Part shown: positions 48,201 through 59,500 of the stretch, piece after piece | Position numbering within the stretch: position 1 is the stretch's first letter | Layout: the number at the start of each line of letters is the position of its first letter | DNA from: Bradysia coprophila | Lineage: Eukaryota > Arthropoda > Insecta > Diptera > Sciaridae | Length of the DNA stretch: 64,000 nucleotides | Assembly: GCF_014529535.1 (NCBI RefSeq) | Contig: NC_050738.1 | Coordinates: forward strand, 5,250,140-5,314,139 | Direction of reading: 5' to 3' | Notes under the pieces: model-generated | What the model saw: the letters and a program-made list of their open reading frames with translations, nothing else | Database searches by the model: none | What the model was told of the DNA's origin: nothing | Program-made: the position numbers and the translations under genes

Positions 48201-48528
48201 TGAATAAAGAAACATCAACAAAATCGTGGCAAAGACCTTTGTACTGTACATGTGGTCGGTCTCTACATTACGCATCTAAGCATACAAAAAATTTGGTTTT
48301 CTACGAGCGTGAACGTGCTGAGCCGAAGGCTCTGCAGTGGTATCTACCATACAGGGAACGTCAGCTATATTCAGACATGGATTTCTCATACAACCAAAGT
48401 ATTTTCACTTGCACGCAGATGGTAGTCGTAAAATTGTATAAAGACTTATAATCAGTGTTGTTTGAATGAGTGGATCAGCTGAAAAATTCATGTTTAAGTT
48501 GACTGATAAAAGGATGTGAAAATCTGAT
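45286..48528. other. gene-poor stretch
   Basis: Apart from the minisatellite at 46.1 kb nothing gene-like was recognised; the sequence is A/T-rich. Confidence 0.3.
46091..46178. repeat. 18-bp minisatellite
   Basis: Units alternate TTGCTCGAGATGGAAAGG and CTGCACGAGATGGAAAGG for about five copies with few substitutions. In one frame the array reads as a six-residue repeat, LLEMER/LHEMER, inside an 80-codon open frame without further support, so a coding role is unproven. Confidence 0.7.
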
Positions 48529-48633
48529 TGTCATCTGTTATCGACAACGACGACAATAGTAAACAATGTATGTCTGGTTATTGCGGTTTTTTATGGTAAA
48601 GTGTATGTTAAAACTAATGAAGTAGCAGATTTT
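48529..48633 (-). repeat. DR1 copy
   Basis: On the minus strand: AAATCTGCTACTTCATTAG, TTTTAACATAC, then TTGTCGTCGTTGTCGATAAC and AGATGACA. The 3' box is a perfect consensus match. Confidence 0.65.
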
Positions 48634-48655
48634 GAGAAAACGGCAAATGAATCAC

Positions 48656-49110
48656 GGTGGGGCTGACACCACCGTGTTCTTATTGAGTGACTTGAGTACT
48701 ATAATGAACCACATTCAGTTCGCGGATCCATCCAGCCGTGTTGGAGAAGCGGCACTCATGGCCGTGTGGGACCGACGAGTCAATTTGAATACAGATTGTT
48801 ATCGCAACGGATAGAGGGACTAATTCTAAGCTAATTAGTGTCAAAATGGCTTCCCTCGACAACCTGACCACGTAGCGACAGCCAGCTGAAGTCGAAATTT
48901 CGACATTTTCAAATCGTGATATGTCCAAGATAAAGAGAGTTTGAAACTCTTTGAATGAGGATATTGGTAGAGAATTCCATGCTCTATTAAACGCCGAGAA
49001 TGGATTTTACAAAGTTTGTCTGAATTGTACAATATTTGAAAAATTTTATTTTCACCCTCCTCGGCAAAACTTGGACTTCTCTGTAATAAAGGTTGACCCT
49101 GTCTGCAACA
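48656..49110. mobile_element. ~0.45-kb element, inverted relative of 53647-54137
   Basis: Alignable in reverse orientation with 53647-54137 over most of its length: GTACTATAATGAACC, CACTCATGGCCGTG, GATAGAGGGACTAATTC, CTCGACAACCTGACCAC, GTTTGAAACTCTTTGAATG and CCTCGGCAAAACTTGGAC. The left end shows GACACCACCGTGTTCTTA; the right terminal repeat is lost. Confidence 0.6.
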
Positions 49111-49384
49111 AAAAACAATAATGCCTGATCAGCGTGCAGTCTAAGCTTTACAACGATACCACACTTGCCATACCAGCCTGACAACAAGTATCTGTTACGA
49201 CATTTTGTTTGCAGCAAGGTCACTCTACTACGAAATTTTCAATTTATCATCTATCTTCAAGTGCCTGTTCCTCTAGGATTAGTGAAATTGTTTTCCATTC
49301 TTCATAAATAAGTGATTTAAGATATTTAAAGCAAGTCTTACATTAATTACGTGTATCAGGAGTCGGTTAAAGCTGATTTTCACA

Positions 49385-51300
49385 TATTTTTAGGGTATAT
49401 TTCCACTAACTTTCGTACACTAAATCAATTAGAAAGACGAATTCTTTGCCTGCCAATTTAAGTCACGGAAGATCTAGCGTTAACGATAAGGATTCGGCGT
49501 GTAATTTGTTTGCACGATTCTTCGATTCAGTCTACCAGGATAGTGGAGATACTAGCGACATTTTTGACGATTTGTCGATTGACCGCCTACGTTTGAATGA
49601 TGTCACAATCAGTGAATCGGATGTGAATTCTATTTTGAGCAGTTTCGATTGTAATAAGATGAGTAGTCCTGATAACATTCCGATAATTTTCTATGTTCGA
49701 CTCAAAGATTCGCTGTCATTACCATTGTCAATTATTTTTAATAAATCGCTTTCTGAGGGTGTCTTTCCAGGTCTGTGGAAACTCAGCTTTATTTCACCAA
49801 TCTACAAATCCGGAAAAAAATGTGACGTCACTAATTACCGTCCCGTTAGCATCATTTGCGCTAGCGCTAAGATTTTTGAGAAATTGGTCTTCCGTATGGT
49901 ATTTGACTTCGTGAAATCATCAATCAGTTCATGTCAACATGGGTTCTTCTATGGGCGTTCAGTGCAGACTAATTTGGTACATCACATGACGTTTCTATGC
50001 CATAATGTTATGAATGGTGGGCAGGTAGACACGATATACACGGACTTCTCTAAGGCATTCGATATGGTGGACCATAGGCTATTGATCATGAAATTGCGCT
50101 CGTTTGGCATTGGTGGTACATTATTGGAATGGTTTAAGTCCTACTTGTCAAATCGCTCTCAATATGTGGTACTGGGTGACTCGAGATCTTTTCTAATGCG
50201 TCCGAAATCAGGAGTGCCGCAGGGATCAGTTTTGGGCCCGTTGCTGTTTTTGATTTTCGTCAATGACTTAGTGGAACAACTGAAAAGTAGCAGCCTTCAG
50301 TTAGCGGACGATCTGAAGATTTCCCGTAAAATCGAGTCCATTGAGGACTGCATTGCGCTTCAGGAAGACATCAATGCGTTGTGCCGCTGGTGCTGTTTCA
50401 ACAAAATTCATTTGAACGTGAAAAAATGCTCAGTTCTTACGATGACTTTCAAACCGGTAAAAATGATCTACGATTATGTTGTCTCTGGCGATGTGTTGGA
50501 AAGAGTCTCAGTGAAGAAAGACTTGGGCGTCACCTTTGACGAGAAATTGAATTTCAACGAACACATTGACAGAGTTACAAGGAAAGCGTATCAGATGTTG
50601 GGATTCATCTTCCGTTCTTGCAAACGGTTCCGTAAACCTGAGAGTATCATTACTTTGTACAAGGCATATGTTCGTAGTCAGGTGGAGTATTGCACCGTGG
50701 TATGGTCACCGATTTACCAGAATTCCATTGAGAAAATCGAGAGAGTTCAGAGAAAGTTTACGCGAATGCTTTATCGAAAGTTCAATTGGAATTACGTCGA
50801 TTATCCACAACGACTTGCGCGACTCAAGCTTCCAATGCTTGAATCCAGGCGGTTCATTTCTGACGAAATTTTTCTCTACAAAGTGGTCAATGGTCGTTTT
50901 ACAGTTGCCTTGGATAATGATGTGGTCTTGTACAATTCACGTCGTCCGAGTAGACACGAAGCTCCAACATTTTATCCGGCAACGTATGTATCGAACATCG
51001 AGAGTAATGCGCCGATTATAAGAATGCAATCTAATCACAATGGTCTTTTTAATAGCTTAGACATTTTTCATACGTCGCTTAGTTCGTTCAAGGCTAAAGT
51101 TAAGAATAAGTATGTCATGTGACCCATTCTCGGTTGTTGTTTTTTTTTCTTGTTGTCGAACTTGTATGTTACCATTGATTCTGATTTCCTTTTGATTATG
51201 TTCTTGTTATTTGTAATTTCTTTTTTAATGTTAATTCTGTTATTGGCTGTAACAGGCTGTTGAATTGATTCAATAAATAAATAAATAAATAAATAAATAA
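49385..51300 (+). mobile_element. 5'-truncated jockey-clade LINE
   Basis: Contains the RT half of ORF2, a short T-rich 3' UTR and a terminal (AATA)n tail (about 51271-51300). Endonuclease and ORF1 are absent, and the 5' junction lies near 49385-49407. The insertion is bracketed by CGGTTAAAGCTGATTT on the left and AAATCAGCTTTAACCG on the right. That is an inverted, not direct, repeat, so the LINE probably landed inside a palindromic element and its own target duplication is not visible. Confidence 0.82.
49410..51122 (+). CDS. reverse transcriptase (LINE ORF2, partial)
   Basis: An uninterrupted frame of 570 codons after a TAA at 49407, without a credible native start. Recognisable RT blocks are SPDNIP, FISPIYKSGKKCDVTNYRPV, YTDFSKAFDMVDH, SGVPQGSVLGPLLF (from about 50208) and the catalytic box at 50301-50312. 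KDLGVTFDEKLNF and LYKAYVRSQVEYC then lead into the C-terminal region. The catalytic box reads LADD where the family has FADD or YADD; the two aspartates are kept. Long open length with no frameshift implies a fairly recent insertion. The function in the intact element is target-primed reverse transcription; this copy lacks the endonuclease and is not autonomous. Confidence 0.9.
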   Translation, partial: LSYTKSIRKTNSLPANLSHGRSSVNDKDSACNLFARFFDSVYQDSGDTSDIFDDLSIDRLRLNDVTISESDVNSILSSFDCNKMSSPDNIPIIFYVRLKDSLSLPLSIIFNKSLSEGVFPGLWKLSFISPIYKSGKKCDVTNYRPVSIICASAKIFEKLVFRMVFDFVKSSISSCQHGFFYGRSVQTNLVHHMTFLCHNVMNGGQVDTIYTDFSKAFDMVDHRLLIMKLRSFGIGGTLLEWFKSYLSNRSQYVVLGDSRSFLMRPKSGVPQGSVLGPLLFLIFVNDLVEQLKSSSLQLADDLKISRKIESIEDCIALQEDINALCRWCCFNKIHLNVKKCSVLTMTFKPVKMIYDYVVSGDVLERVSVKKDLGVTFDEKLNFNEHIDRVTRKAYQMLGFIFRSCKRFRKPESIITLYKAYVRSQVEYCTVVWSPIYQNSIEKIERVQRKFTRMLYRKFNWNYVDYPQRLARLKLPMLESRRFISDEIFLYKVVNGRFTVALDNDVVLYNSRRPSRHEAPTFYPATYVSNIESNAPIIRMQSNHNGLFNSLDIFHTSLSSFKAKVKNKYVM

Positions 51301-51896
51301 CGGCTAGCGAAATCAGCTTTAACCGAGGACATTAAAGGGTCGTTGAAATAATGGTTGTACTGAGCTGTTGTAATTAAATTTATTTTTTATGGTACACTAG
51401 ATTCAAAGAGTTCTACTTCGTGAGAACGATGTTTTTTATTTGAGATTATTGTCGAAATAATCTCCGATTTATCATGTATTTTTATGGTTCATAGATAATG
51501 CGACAGAAATCACCTTACATCTCCAAATCTCCAATAAAATTAATTGTTACGTTTTTCATCGTGCATACTCTCAACTAAATTATCTTGTATACATAGTAAT
51601 TACACCAAAAATATTTGGTTGGTATGTATCAGGTTACCTGAATTATTAGGTGAGCCATTATTTTGTTCATCAGCGACTTTTCCCTATCAAGCGATTATAA
51701 ATCTGAACAAGCTTTGAGTGTACTGAAAGACAAGTTTGTACAACAGTAGACGAAACAGTGATTTGATGTACATACATTCCTGTGTATAACACTAAAATAT
51801 TTGCCAATAAACAGATTTGCATATCTACACACAGTTTAAAATCGATAATTTCCACAACATTGATTTCATGACTTCTTTAATAGTTCTTCTTTTGAT

Positions 51897-52010
51897 ACGA
51901 GTAAACGCTTTCCAAACGAGTAAACGCTTTCCAAACGAGTAAACGCTTTCCAAACGAGTAAACGCTTTACAAACTAGAAAACGCTTCCCAAACGAGCAAC
52001 GCTTTTAACC
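51897..52010. repeat. 20-bp tandem repeat
   Basis: The unit CGAGTAAACGCTTTCCAAAC occurs three to four times almost perfectly and then twice in degraded form (CTAGAAAACGCTTCCCAAAC). No spacers separate the units. Confidence 0.85.
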
Positions 52011-52044
52011 TTTTGTAGACAACAGACACCACGCCTATCACCAT

Positions 52045-52206
52045 CAATGAAAGTCTAGAACAGGTATGGTCGATCGGCGAATTCGTCTTAAACGCACTCA
52101 CATTTTATGTCAAAATAATAAGAAAATTAGTGCGTTTAAGTACGAAAATCAAATTTTTATGTCCTCCGGGCGGACAATAGACCATACCTGTTTTACACTT
52201 TCATTG
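52045..52206. mobile_element. 162-bp hAT-type MITE
   Basis: A perfect 8-bp direct repeat ATCACCAT flanks it at 52037-52044 and 52207-52214. CAATGAAAGTCTAGAACAGG is mirrored by CCTGTTTTACACTTTCATTG, an inverted repeat of about 27 bp with two mismatches. An inner palindrome pairs AAACGCACTCAC with TTAGTGCGTTT. A diverged relative lies at 22609-22775. Confidence 0.88.
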
Positions 52207-52250
52207 ATCACCATCGAGTTTTGATCCAAATTATTTCAACAGATCGACTT

Positions 52251-52360
52251 AAAATCTTTTACTTCAATAGTTTTGTCGTTTATTTTGCAATATAAGGTTA
52301 CATTAATCGGAACTTACGGTCTATTTTTGTTGGAGCTGTCGATAACAGATGACATATCCG
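52251..52360 (+). repeat. DR1 copy
   Basis: AAAATCTTTTACTTCAATAG, GCAATATAAGG, CATTAATCGGAACTTACGG, then GCTGTCGATAACAGATGACA and TATCCG. Confidence 0.62.
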
Positions 52361-53646
52361 TCCTTATAAGATAATCCGTTTCATTCGCGTTGTTCAATTT
52401 AATGTGGATGATTGTTCACATACAAAAACTGGAATTGCAAACGCCAGTGTAAATATATTCTCAATAATAAATTTATTTTTACATTTTGGAGAGCACACAT
52501 AATGACTATTCGAATTCTTAAGCCACCTAATCCCTTCCTAATATGTCTCAACTTGAACATTTCAATAAACATTCTTAATCCAACCGAAGCTAGAAAAGCA
52601 TCTCTCTATTAAAATCATTTTAAATAAAAAATAATTTTGTAAAAAACACATAAATTCTTCGAAATTACGAAACAATTTCGGATCAATGCTCAAGCAGCTT
52701 AGCAATTCAAGGAATTTGATCGTTTCATTGAAAAATAATTCGTTATTTTTTACCCACTTCGAAGAACAAAACCGTAAAGAAATTAAGTGAAATTCTTGAT
52801 TCAAATGTCGCCAATCCATTGAATGTCACCGAATTAACAAAATTCCCGAAAACACCAAAAACCAAAAATCAACAATCTTTTATTGGCGCCGGTTCCGCCT
52901 TCATTACAATTCGATGTGACGAAATTGTAACAATCTAAAACTCTACGTAGACCACGACTCGGATGAAAAGAAATAATCGTCAGAGGAAAGTGTCTCCAGC
53001 GCTTTTTTTGTCGTCGTAGTTGTTGTGTTGTGTCGCTATTAAGACAACAAAGTCAACACAGTGTAAGTGGACGACACATTATTTATAAACTCGAAAAACG
53101 TTAAATAATAAATCTAAAATTATAAATTATTTTTTTTTACATTTTAATTGCGTATTATTTGATAAGTTAATAATATCCCGGTTGATGGTATTTTTGGCGC
53201 CCGGCTATTTTTAACATTTCTGAAGTGACAAAAAAATTATTTGCTGAATGGGATGCTACACAACATTTTTGTTAGTGGTTTTTGATTTCGAGTAAGAGCT
53301 GACTCCAACGCAATGCACTTAAAAATGGGTGGGGTTAAAGATCGTAGACGAACTTTAAATGAATTTTATGCGGATCACTTTGGATGCTCTAAGAAGAAGG
53401 ACAGAAGAAACCCCTACCAAATTGGTACTACGAGTATACCCAAAGCACCTAGCAGGGCAATAGAGGTTTTACCACGTTAAATACGTAATTTTACGGTTAC
53501 GAAAATTCATAGGGATTTGGGTAAAAATGTAACTTCTTCAGATTTTCGTGGGCGTAAAATGGATCTCAAAATTTGGTAGAAAATGTATTTGGAGTCTACT
53601 AATCACATACAATATCACGGTGGGGTTGAACAAACCTTAAATAGAC
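52361..53646. other. gene-free stretch
   Basis: A/T-rich DNA; nothing recognised beyond poly-T runs and a GTCGTCG tract near 53010. Confidence 0.3.
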
Positions 53647-54137
53647 TCTCGACACCACCTCTGATTTTTTTTATGTTCTTAGTGATGGATTTGTTGCAAA
53701 AAGAGTCTACCTGGGTATTACAGAGGAGTTCAAGTTTCGCCGAGGATGATAAAAATAGACTTTTTCAAATATTGTACAATTCAGACAAATCCATTCTCGG
53801 TTAATAGAGCATGAAATCCTCTACCAATATTGCCATTCAAAGAGTTTCAAACTCTCTTCATCTTGGACATATCACCATTTAAAAATGTCGAATTTTCGAC
53901 TTTAGCTGGCTGTAGCTATGTGGTCAGGTTGTCGAGGGTCGCCATTTTAACACAAATTAGCTTAGAATTAGTCCCTCTATCCGTTGTGATAACAATCTGT
54001 ATTCAAATTGACTCGTCGGTCCCGCACGGCCATGAGTGCCAGTTCTCTGAAACCGCTGGATGGATCGATTGCGGTTCCTTATAGTACTCGAGTCCCTCAC
54101 TAAGAACATGAAAAAAAAATCAGAGGTTGTGTCGCGA
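53647..54137. mobile_element. ~0.49-kb TIR element
   Basis: TCGACACCACCTCTGATTTT at the left is mirrored by AAAATCAGAGGTTGTGTCG at the right, continuing through ATGTTCTTAGTGA for about 40 bp. No transposase is present. The one sizeable internal frame (in both copies) is probably incidental. The second copy at 48656-49110 is inverted relative to this one. Confidence 0.7.
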
Positions 54138-55139
54138 CTAGGCCTGTTCATTTTAGAGAAATAGTCTCAAATTCATCTGGCATGGTTTTTATCTGGTCCG
54201 GAAGGCTAAAATATTGGACTCGTATTTTTTTTGGAATTTTAAAAAATAGTTTAGATCTGGGGAGCGAAGCATTTGTTCAAATGTACGAATGCGTTGGTTA
54301 GAAGAGTAAAAAAGATATACACCATCATTCTCCTCTCTTCTAACAGCCATCGCAGTAGAGAATATTTAGCATTAAAACACCATGCTGGTCATTGCGGGCT
54401 GCGATAATTTTATAATAGGCAAATGTTTGTTAAAAATAATGAGGTAGAGGACCTTCAACATTCCAATGAGATTATTTCAGTAGAAATAAATGGTTTGATA
54501 ATTACACTGGTGATATGCTTGTCCGTTAAAGGTCAAAAGAGACGAGATTTCTGGCTTCCATTTCACATAATCTTGTTACGCCAAACGATAAGCTCGCCAA
54601 AAATCCTTCATTCATTTTCATATAACGTAACACTCGACATTTTGGTAATCCAATATGCTAAATCGACGGAAACCTCTCATATACGTTGTACATACACACT
54701 CCGCTTATATAGATAATTAGCTTATAAGAACGTTTCACAGCGGTAGTTTCGGTGAATTCCATATTCCACAGACGCGTGAATGTGTGTCATATGAAACGTA
54801 TTTTCCAGTGGCAATAAAATGATAAAAGAGTACATCGGTAATGATGATAAAAGCGTATGTACGACAATATTCATGTCATATTCACAATTTGCAGTGGATA
54901 TTGGATATACAAACAACACGATTTCAATTGCCAATTAACGAAGGCACGTGAAATAGTATAGACCTTTTTTTGTGTGTTCAAAATATATTGTCGCATATAT
55001 ACAATTTTATGAATACACGAGGCATTATAATTGATTTAGTTGATGAATTTGTGGCATAGAAGGATTATTAGTCAATTAAAGTGTATCAGTTGCACATGAA
55101 AACTATTTGTGATTGTTTTATGAACGTGAAATCACAAGC
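54138..55139. other. gene-free stretch
   Basis: A degenerate reverse DR1-like stretch (TTAAAAATAATGAGGTAGAG near 54430) is the only recognised content. Confidence 0.3.
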
Positions 55140-55340
55140 CAGAGCTCATTTTTTCACAACACAAGCGAGAAAATAGTCGTTTTCTCACTTCAGTGGAACT
55201 TCAGGATCCTTTGTTGGAAAAAAAGTTCTGTTGACCTCAGGAAAAAATAGTAGTCGCTGCTATCTGGCAACAAAATACATGCTCGAAATGAAATTCCCAA
55301 CTATTTTTTCCCCTTGGTGTACAAATAACTAATTCATCCG
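55140..55340 (-). mobile_element. foldback element related to 40476-40690
   Basis: On the minus strand it starts TTAGTTATTTGTACACC and ends GAGAAAACGACTATTTTCTC then GCTTGTGTTGTGAAAA, as at 40.5 kb. The hairpin pairs GGAAAAAATAGT with ACTATTTTTTCC. Confidence 0.6.
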
Positions 55341-55454
55341 TACGGCGTGAATGACCATATTTTCTCCATTCAAATACAGTGAGAATCAGTTCCTGATTAT
55401 CAAATGGGCAAAGTGGACCGGGCTCAGACGCTGGAGAAGTATAGCGCACTCTCT

Positions 55455-55900
55455 GTACATATGGGTCTATCTAAACCTATCTCGCCCGTTTCTCTTCTAT
55501 ATACTCATTGAAGAGTATACATGAAGTGAATCATAACTCACCAATCAACACAACAATCGCCTTTTCTTCCACATAGTGCACAGATGGGCACAGGATCACG
55601 TGAGTCATTGTTTCATTCTATAGCCTTTTCAGCGTCGGATTTCACAAAGCTCAACGTTGTTTGGAAATTCGCTTTACTTGCAAACATCGTTCCACAGATT
55701 CTGACACATTCCCAGCATTTTAAACGTTAGACACTTCTAACTTCTGACTCATATGATCCTGTGCCCATCTAAGCCCCTATGTTGTAGAAAAGACGACAAT
55801 TGTGTTGATTGACGAGTTATGATTCACTTGAGGTATACTCTTCATCTTCAATAAGTGTATAGAAGAGAAACGGGCGAGATAGGCTTAGTCCCATATGTAC
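55455..55900. mobile_element. 446-bp MITE with ~150-bp TIRs
   Basis: GTACATATGGG at 55455 is mirrored by CCCATATGTAC ending at 55900. The arms match over about 150 bp with small indels, through CTATCTCGCCCGTTTCTCTT, AGTGAATCATAACTC, TCAATCAACACAA and GATGGGCACAGGATCA. The ~140-bp spacer has no open frame. A target duplication could not be assigned. Confidence 0.82.
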
Positions 55901-55967
55901 CAAAATCAGGTCAAGTCAAGGAAATCACAAAACGTAACACAGCCTGAGAAGATGGCGTTTTGTTAGC

Positions 55968-56043
55968 TTTCTCTCTCTCTCTGTGTCTCTCTCTATCTAT
56001 CTCTCTGTCTCTCTCTCTGTCTCTATCTCTGTCTCTCTCTCTC
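55968..56043. repeat. CT-rich microsatellite
   Basis: An irregular (CT)n array interrupted by GT and AT steps, about 76 bp long. Confidence 0.9.
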
Positions 56044-56044
56044 C

Positions 56045-56215
56045 AAGAGGAGAAAATAGAAAATTCCACCAATAGCGAAAGTTTGACGCCAGAGCGAAGC
56101 GATGGCTGCAATTCGCTCTAGTTGGAATTTCCTATTTCTCCCCGAGGTGAATACAACGTTTTTTATGGCAGCGTTTTGCGAAAATTCTAATCAGAATACG
56201 ATTTTCTATGTTTAT
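56045..56215 (+). mobile_element. foldback element related to 40476-40690
   Basis: GGAGAAAATAGAAAATTCCA is mirrored by TGGAATTTCCTATTTCTCC. The apex CCAGAGCGAAGCGATGGCTG closely matches CCAGAGCGTAGCGAGGGCCG at 40.5 kb. Confidence 0.62.
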
Positions 56216-56254
56216 CCGCTCATCAGTTCTAACTGCACTTTCATGTAATTTTAT

Positions 56255-56578
56255 ACAATCTTTTACTTCTTCTGAATGGAATGGTTGCAGGACATGGACG
56301 TAGAATCTATTACTTCATTGGCTTTAAAATTACACATTTGCTACATTCCTAAATTGGCCAGAGTGTATCACTTCCTTGTATCACTTTGTGTCACAGACGG
56401 CAAGCATATTAACAGTTTTACAATCTGATGTATTACTTCATTGATCGCAGATTTTCAAAGACTGATTTAGGGAATCTTTTACTTCATTTGTTTTGACCAC
56501 ACTTTTTCCTTAAAATATTTCATTTGTCGGAGCTTGTCGTTTATTAATGCTGTCGTTGTCGATAGCAGATGACAGCCG
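56255..56578 (+). repeat. DR1 copy with additional upstream boxes
   Basis: Four ATCT(A/T)TTACTTC-type boxes lie at about 56258, 56303, 56420 and 56470, with ACAGACGGCAAGCATATT at 56393. The 3' part reads GGAGCTTGTCG then TGTCGTTGTCGATAGCAG and ATGACAGCCG. It looks like one complete copy preceded by a partial one. Confidence 0.62.
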
Positions 56579-59500
56579 ATGACAGGTTAAAGTTTTGAGT
56601 TTTAGTAAATATTGACACGAAACATTGCTGTGAAGAACTCAAGAAGAAGATGGTGTCCTTAACAAACATAAAATTGTTTGATAAAAACAATTTAGGGAAC
56701 TTTATCAGCAACAACCACCTCAGTTTATAATCATTTCGTTGGGCGTGCAATCAGTCCGACACACTTCTTCAATAAATAAGTTGGCAAATGAGAGTTAATC
56801 AAAAAAAATGATTATCTTAATATTATGATGAAAAAAAATCCCACATAACCGTACATCATACATAAAACATCTAGTCGTCGACACGCTCACAACATGCAAA
56901 TGATTTCCTTAAGCACGATCTTTTTGTTATTTTTAGACATTTTCATTCGATTTATTTATCAATCAAATCCCATCTATAAGTTACCATCAAGTTGTGCATG
57001 CTCAATTCATACCGAATACCAATTTTCCAACCATATTTTCACCAAGGCTATTCATAGATCCAATTTATGTCCCGTGTAGATTGTTTGTTGTGTGTAACTT
57101 ATAGTAAATTCAATGTGATTTCGAGCATGTGAATCAAGAAATTATACGGTATATGCATGGGAAGAATGCTGGGTCGTGGATAAGAAAAAAAAGAAGTTTT
57201 TCTATGGAAAAGAAGAAAATATTATAATCCACGTGCCGACACTAATGTGTTTCTTTTTTACATTCTTGCATTCGCGTGGAAAAAATAGAAACAAGCAACA
57301 AGGAGAACGTGCCGCAGAAGGCAGATTTTTTTTTTGATGTTTTGGGAATAATTACAATTTACTGAGGAGTGTTACGACACTTAAGGGAATTTACGAATTC
57401 ATTTACGAGGTACGCCGTAATTTTTGAGACAATGTTCATTAGCGAATCAGCGTTATGAGAATGTTCAGTGATTTCGCTCAATATTTGATAAAGATATATT
57501 CTGTAGCGGCAGTAAGGTCTACTTATATTTAGAGAAAACGGATAGGAAACGTACACGAGTTGACGTCTTTCGCCAGTGTGCTGATAGGAGTTGATCTTTG
57601 CGAATTGAGTGTTGGCAGGTCATTCTTTGCAAATAGAGTTTCAACGATACGTTTTTGCTATGAATTTCATTTAAGATTTACTGGCTGCTTTGTGTAAGAG
57701 GCTAGTGGAAACAACTGAAGATAGTCAGTCCACTCAGCCTTTTGGATCGCCGGTAGTTCTAGAGGTCGAAACAGCCTTCTTTTCCTCAAATTATTCACTT
57801 AACGTGAACCATGAGCAAGGGAAGAGTGATTAAACTCTGTTTGTTCCTATTTTTATTTGATTTTGAGTTTCATTTTAATAGGCATGTCAAGTGTGGTTAT
57901 ACTCTTCACTGAGTATATGGAAGTAAAAACGGACAAATTAGGTTTACTACTGTTCTTACAAATCTCTTCTATTTCTATTTAACCCTTCCTCCTAGATTAC
58001 TTAGTATCTCGGTCCATTGAGTAACATTTTACGAGCTTACGGCGATCCATCTGGACATCGACAAAGATGACGATATTAAATGCAAATCTTTAGCTAATTC
58101 TGCCTAATATAGCCAAATGTGTGAAAAGACAAACTAAGGAAAAGCTTTTGTTTCAATCGTTAGATTAGATGATATACCTTCAACAAAAGAAGCAACATCG
58201 CACTTCAGAGCTAAAAATGAATTTGAAAAGAATGTCCTTAACCTCATCTCTATGCTCAAATGTAATCCAACTGCTCATGATAGGTTTATTGACTCTTACA
58301 CTCTTCAATATCCGAATCAAAATTGTATTAATAAACAAAGTTATTGATGGAAAACTTAAACTTGCAAAATCGATGATATTGAATCGAATGTTTCGTTGAG
58401 GCCATCAAAGTAAAAACATTTCATGGTCGTGTGTCGTCGCTCTAATTAGTCAATCAACACATAAGGTTTTATGCGTTTGGTAAACATTATACCCGTTTTC
58501 ATATTGCCAAACCAATCATGGAAAATGTTCAATTTAAAACAAATTGCTTGGGTCGGACGGACAGAAAACGATGCGATCCATCTCCGGAACTGTAATTTTT
58601 CTCGACGGATTTTCTTTGAAGGTTGAGTTTATTTATTTTGATTTACTTTTTATTTATTGACTGTTGAATAATGAATTTATTAGCATACCGGCGAACGGAT
58701 GCACTTTTTCTGGAATTTATGATTGAAAGCGCATACATTCGATGCATTAAATAAGTGCTTCTTGGGAAAATGTTCTCTTTTTTATTGTTTTGCAGGGAAA
58801 AAAAGTCCTTGTCCTTTTTTGGCGATTATTCATGGAACATCATGTAGAACACATAATCTAATCAGTGTAGATAAGTTAAGGGCCCTGGCGCAAGGTAATA
58901 TTACACAAAATTGGGAAATTTATACGGATTGCCCCTTAAAAAATCTGGAATTAACCGAATAGGGTAACATTGCAGTTCGTTTCTCTATTGAAACTTGAAG
59001 TTTGAACTTAGATTGCAATGCAAGGGACAAATATTTGTAAATTTAGTTGATAACGGATTTTCAAAAAGACCTAAACCATTTTATTGTAAGTCCTAGAATC
59101 ATTTTCTATTTACGAAATGGAAGTTTCAATTTGTTGTATGAAAAGCCTACCAATTTTTGATTGAAACTTCACTGTAATGTTGTGTTTTACTACATTTATT
59201 TAGTATCTGTGGAACCTAGTCATGATTTTTATCGTAATAAAAAGTTAAAAAGTAATTATTAAATGCAAAGCATCGAAAGATACTCATAACATGTCACAGA
59301 TCGAAACAGTGGTGCAGACCCTTCGCTATTAAAAAGTAATTTTCGTAAAACTTACCGTTGTCTGTTATCAGGAAAACTGTTTAATATAAGGAAGCATCTA
59401 CAACATTTTACTCCTTTCCACACATCAGCAGTCATTTTTAAAGTGGGTTTTGTATTTGCGAAATATCATCAACTTGCTTCCATGAGGGAAAATTGGGTTA

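Noticed and set aside
50566..51021. 151-codon open frame in another frame of the LINE
   Set aside because: It overlaps the reverse-transcriptase frame, which carries all recognisable motifs.
49361..51326. Flanking 16-mers of the LINE as its target-site duplication
   Set aside because: They are inverted, not direct, repeats, so they cannot be a target-site duplication.
51897..52010. Regular short repeats as a CRISPR array
   Set aside because: The units abut without spacers and the genome is clearly eukaryotic, with spliceosomal introns and LINEs.
55911..56111. Arg/Asp/Glu-rich minus-strand frame
   Set aside because: Its repetitive RDRDRE-type sequence is just the translation of the CT microsatellite.
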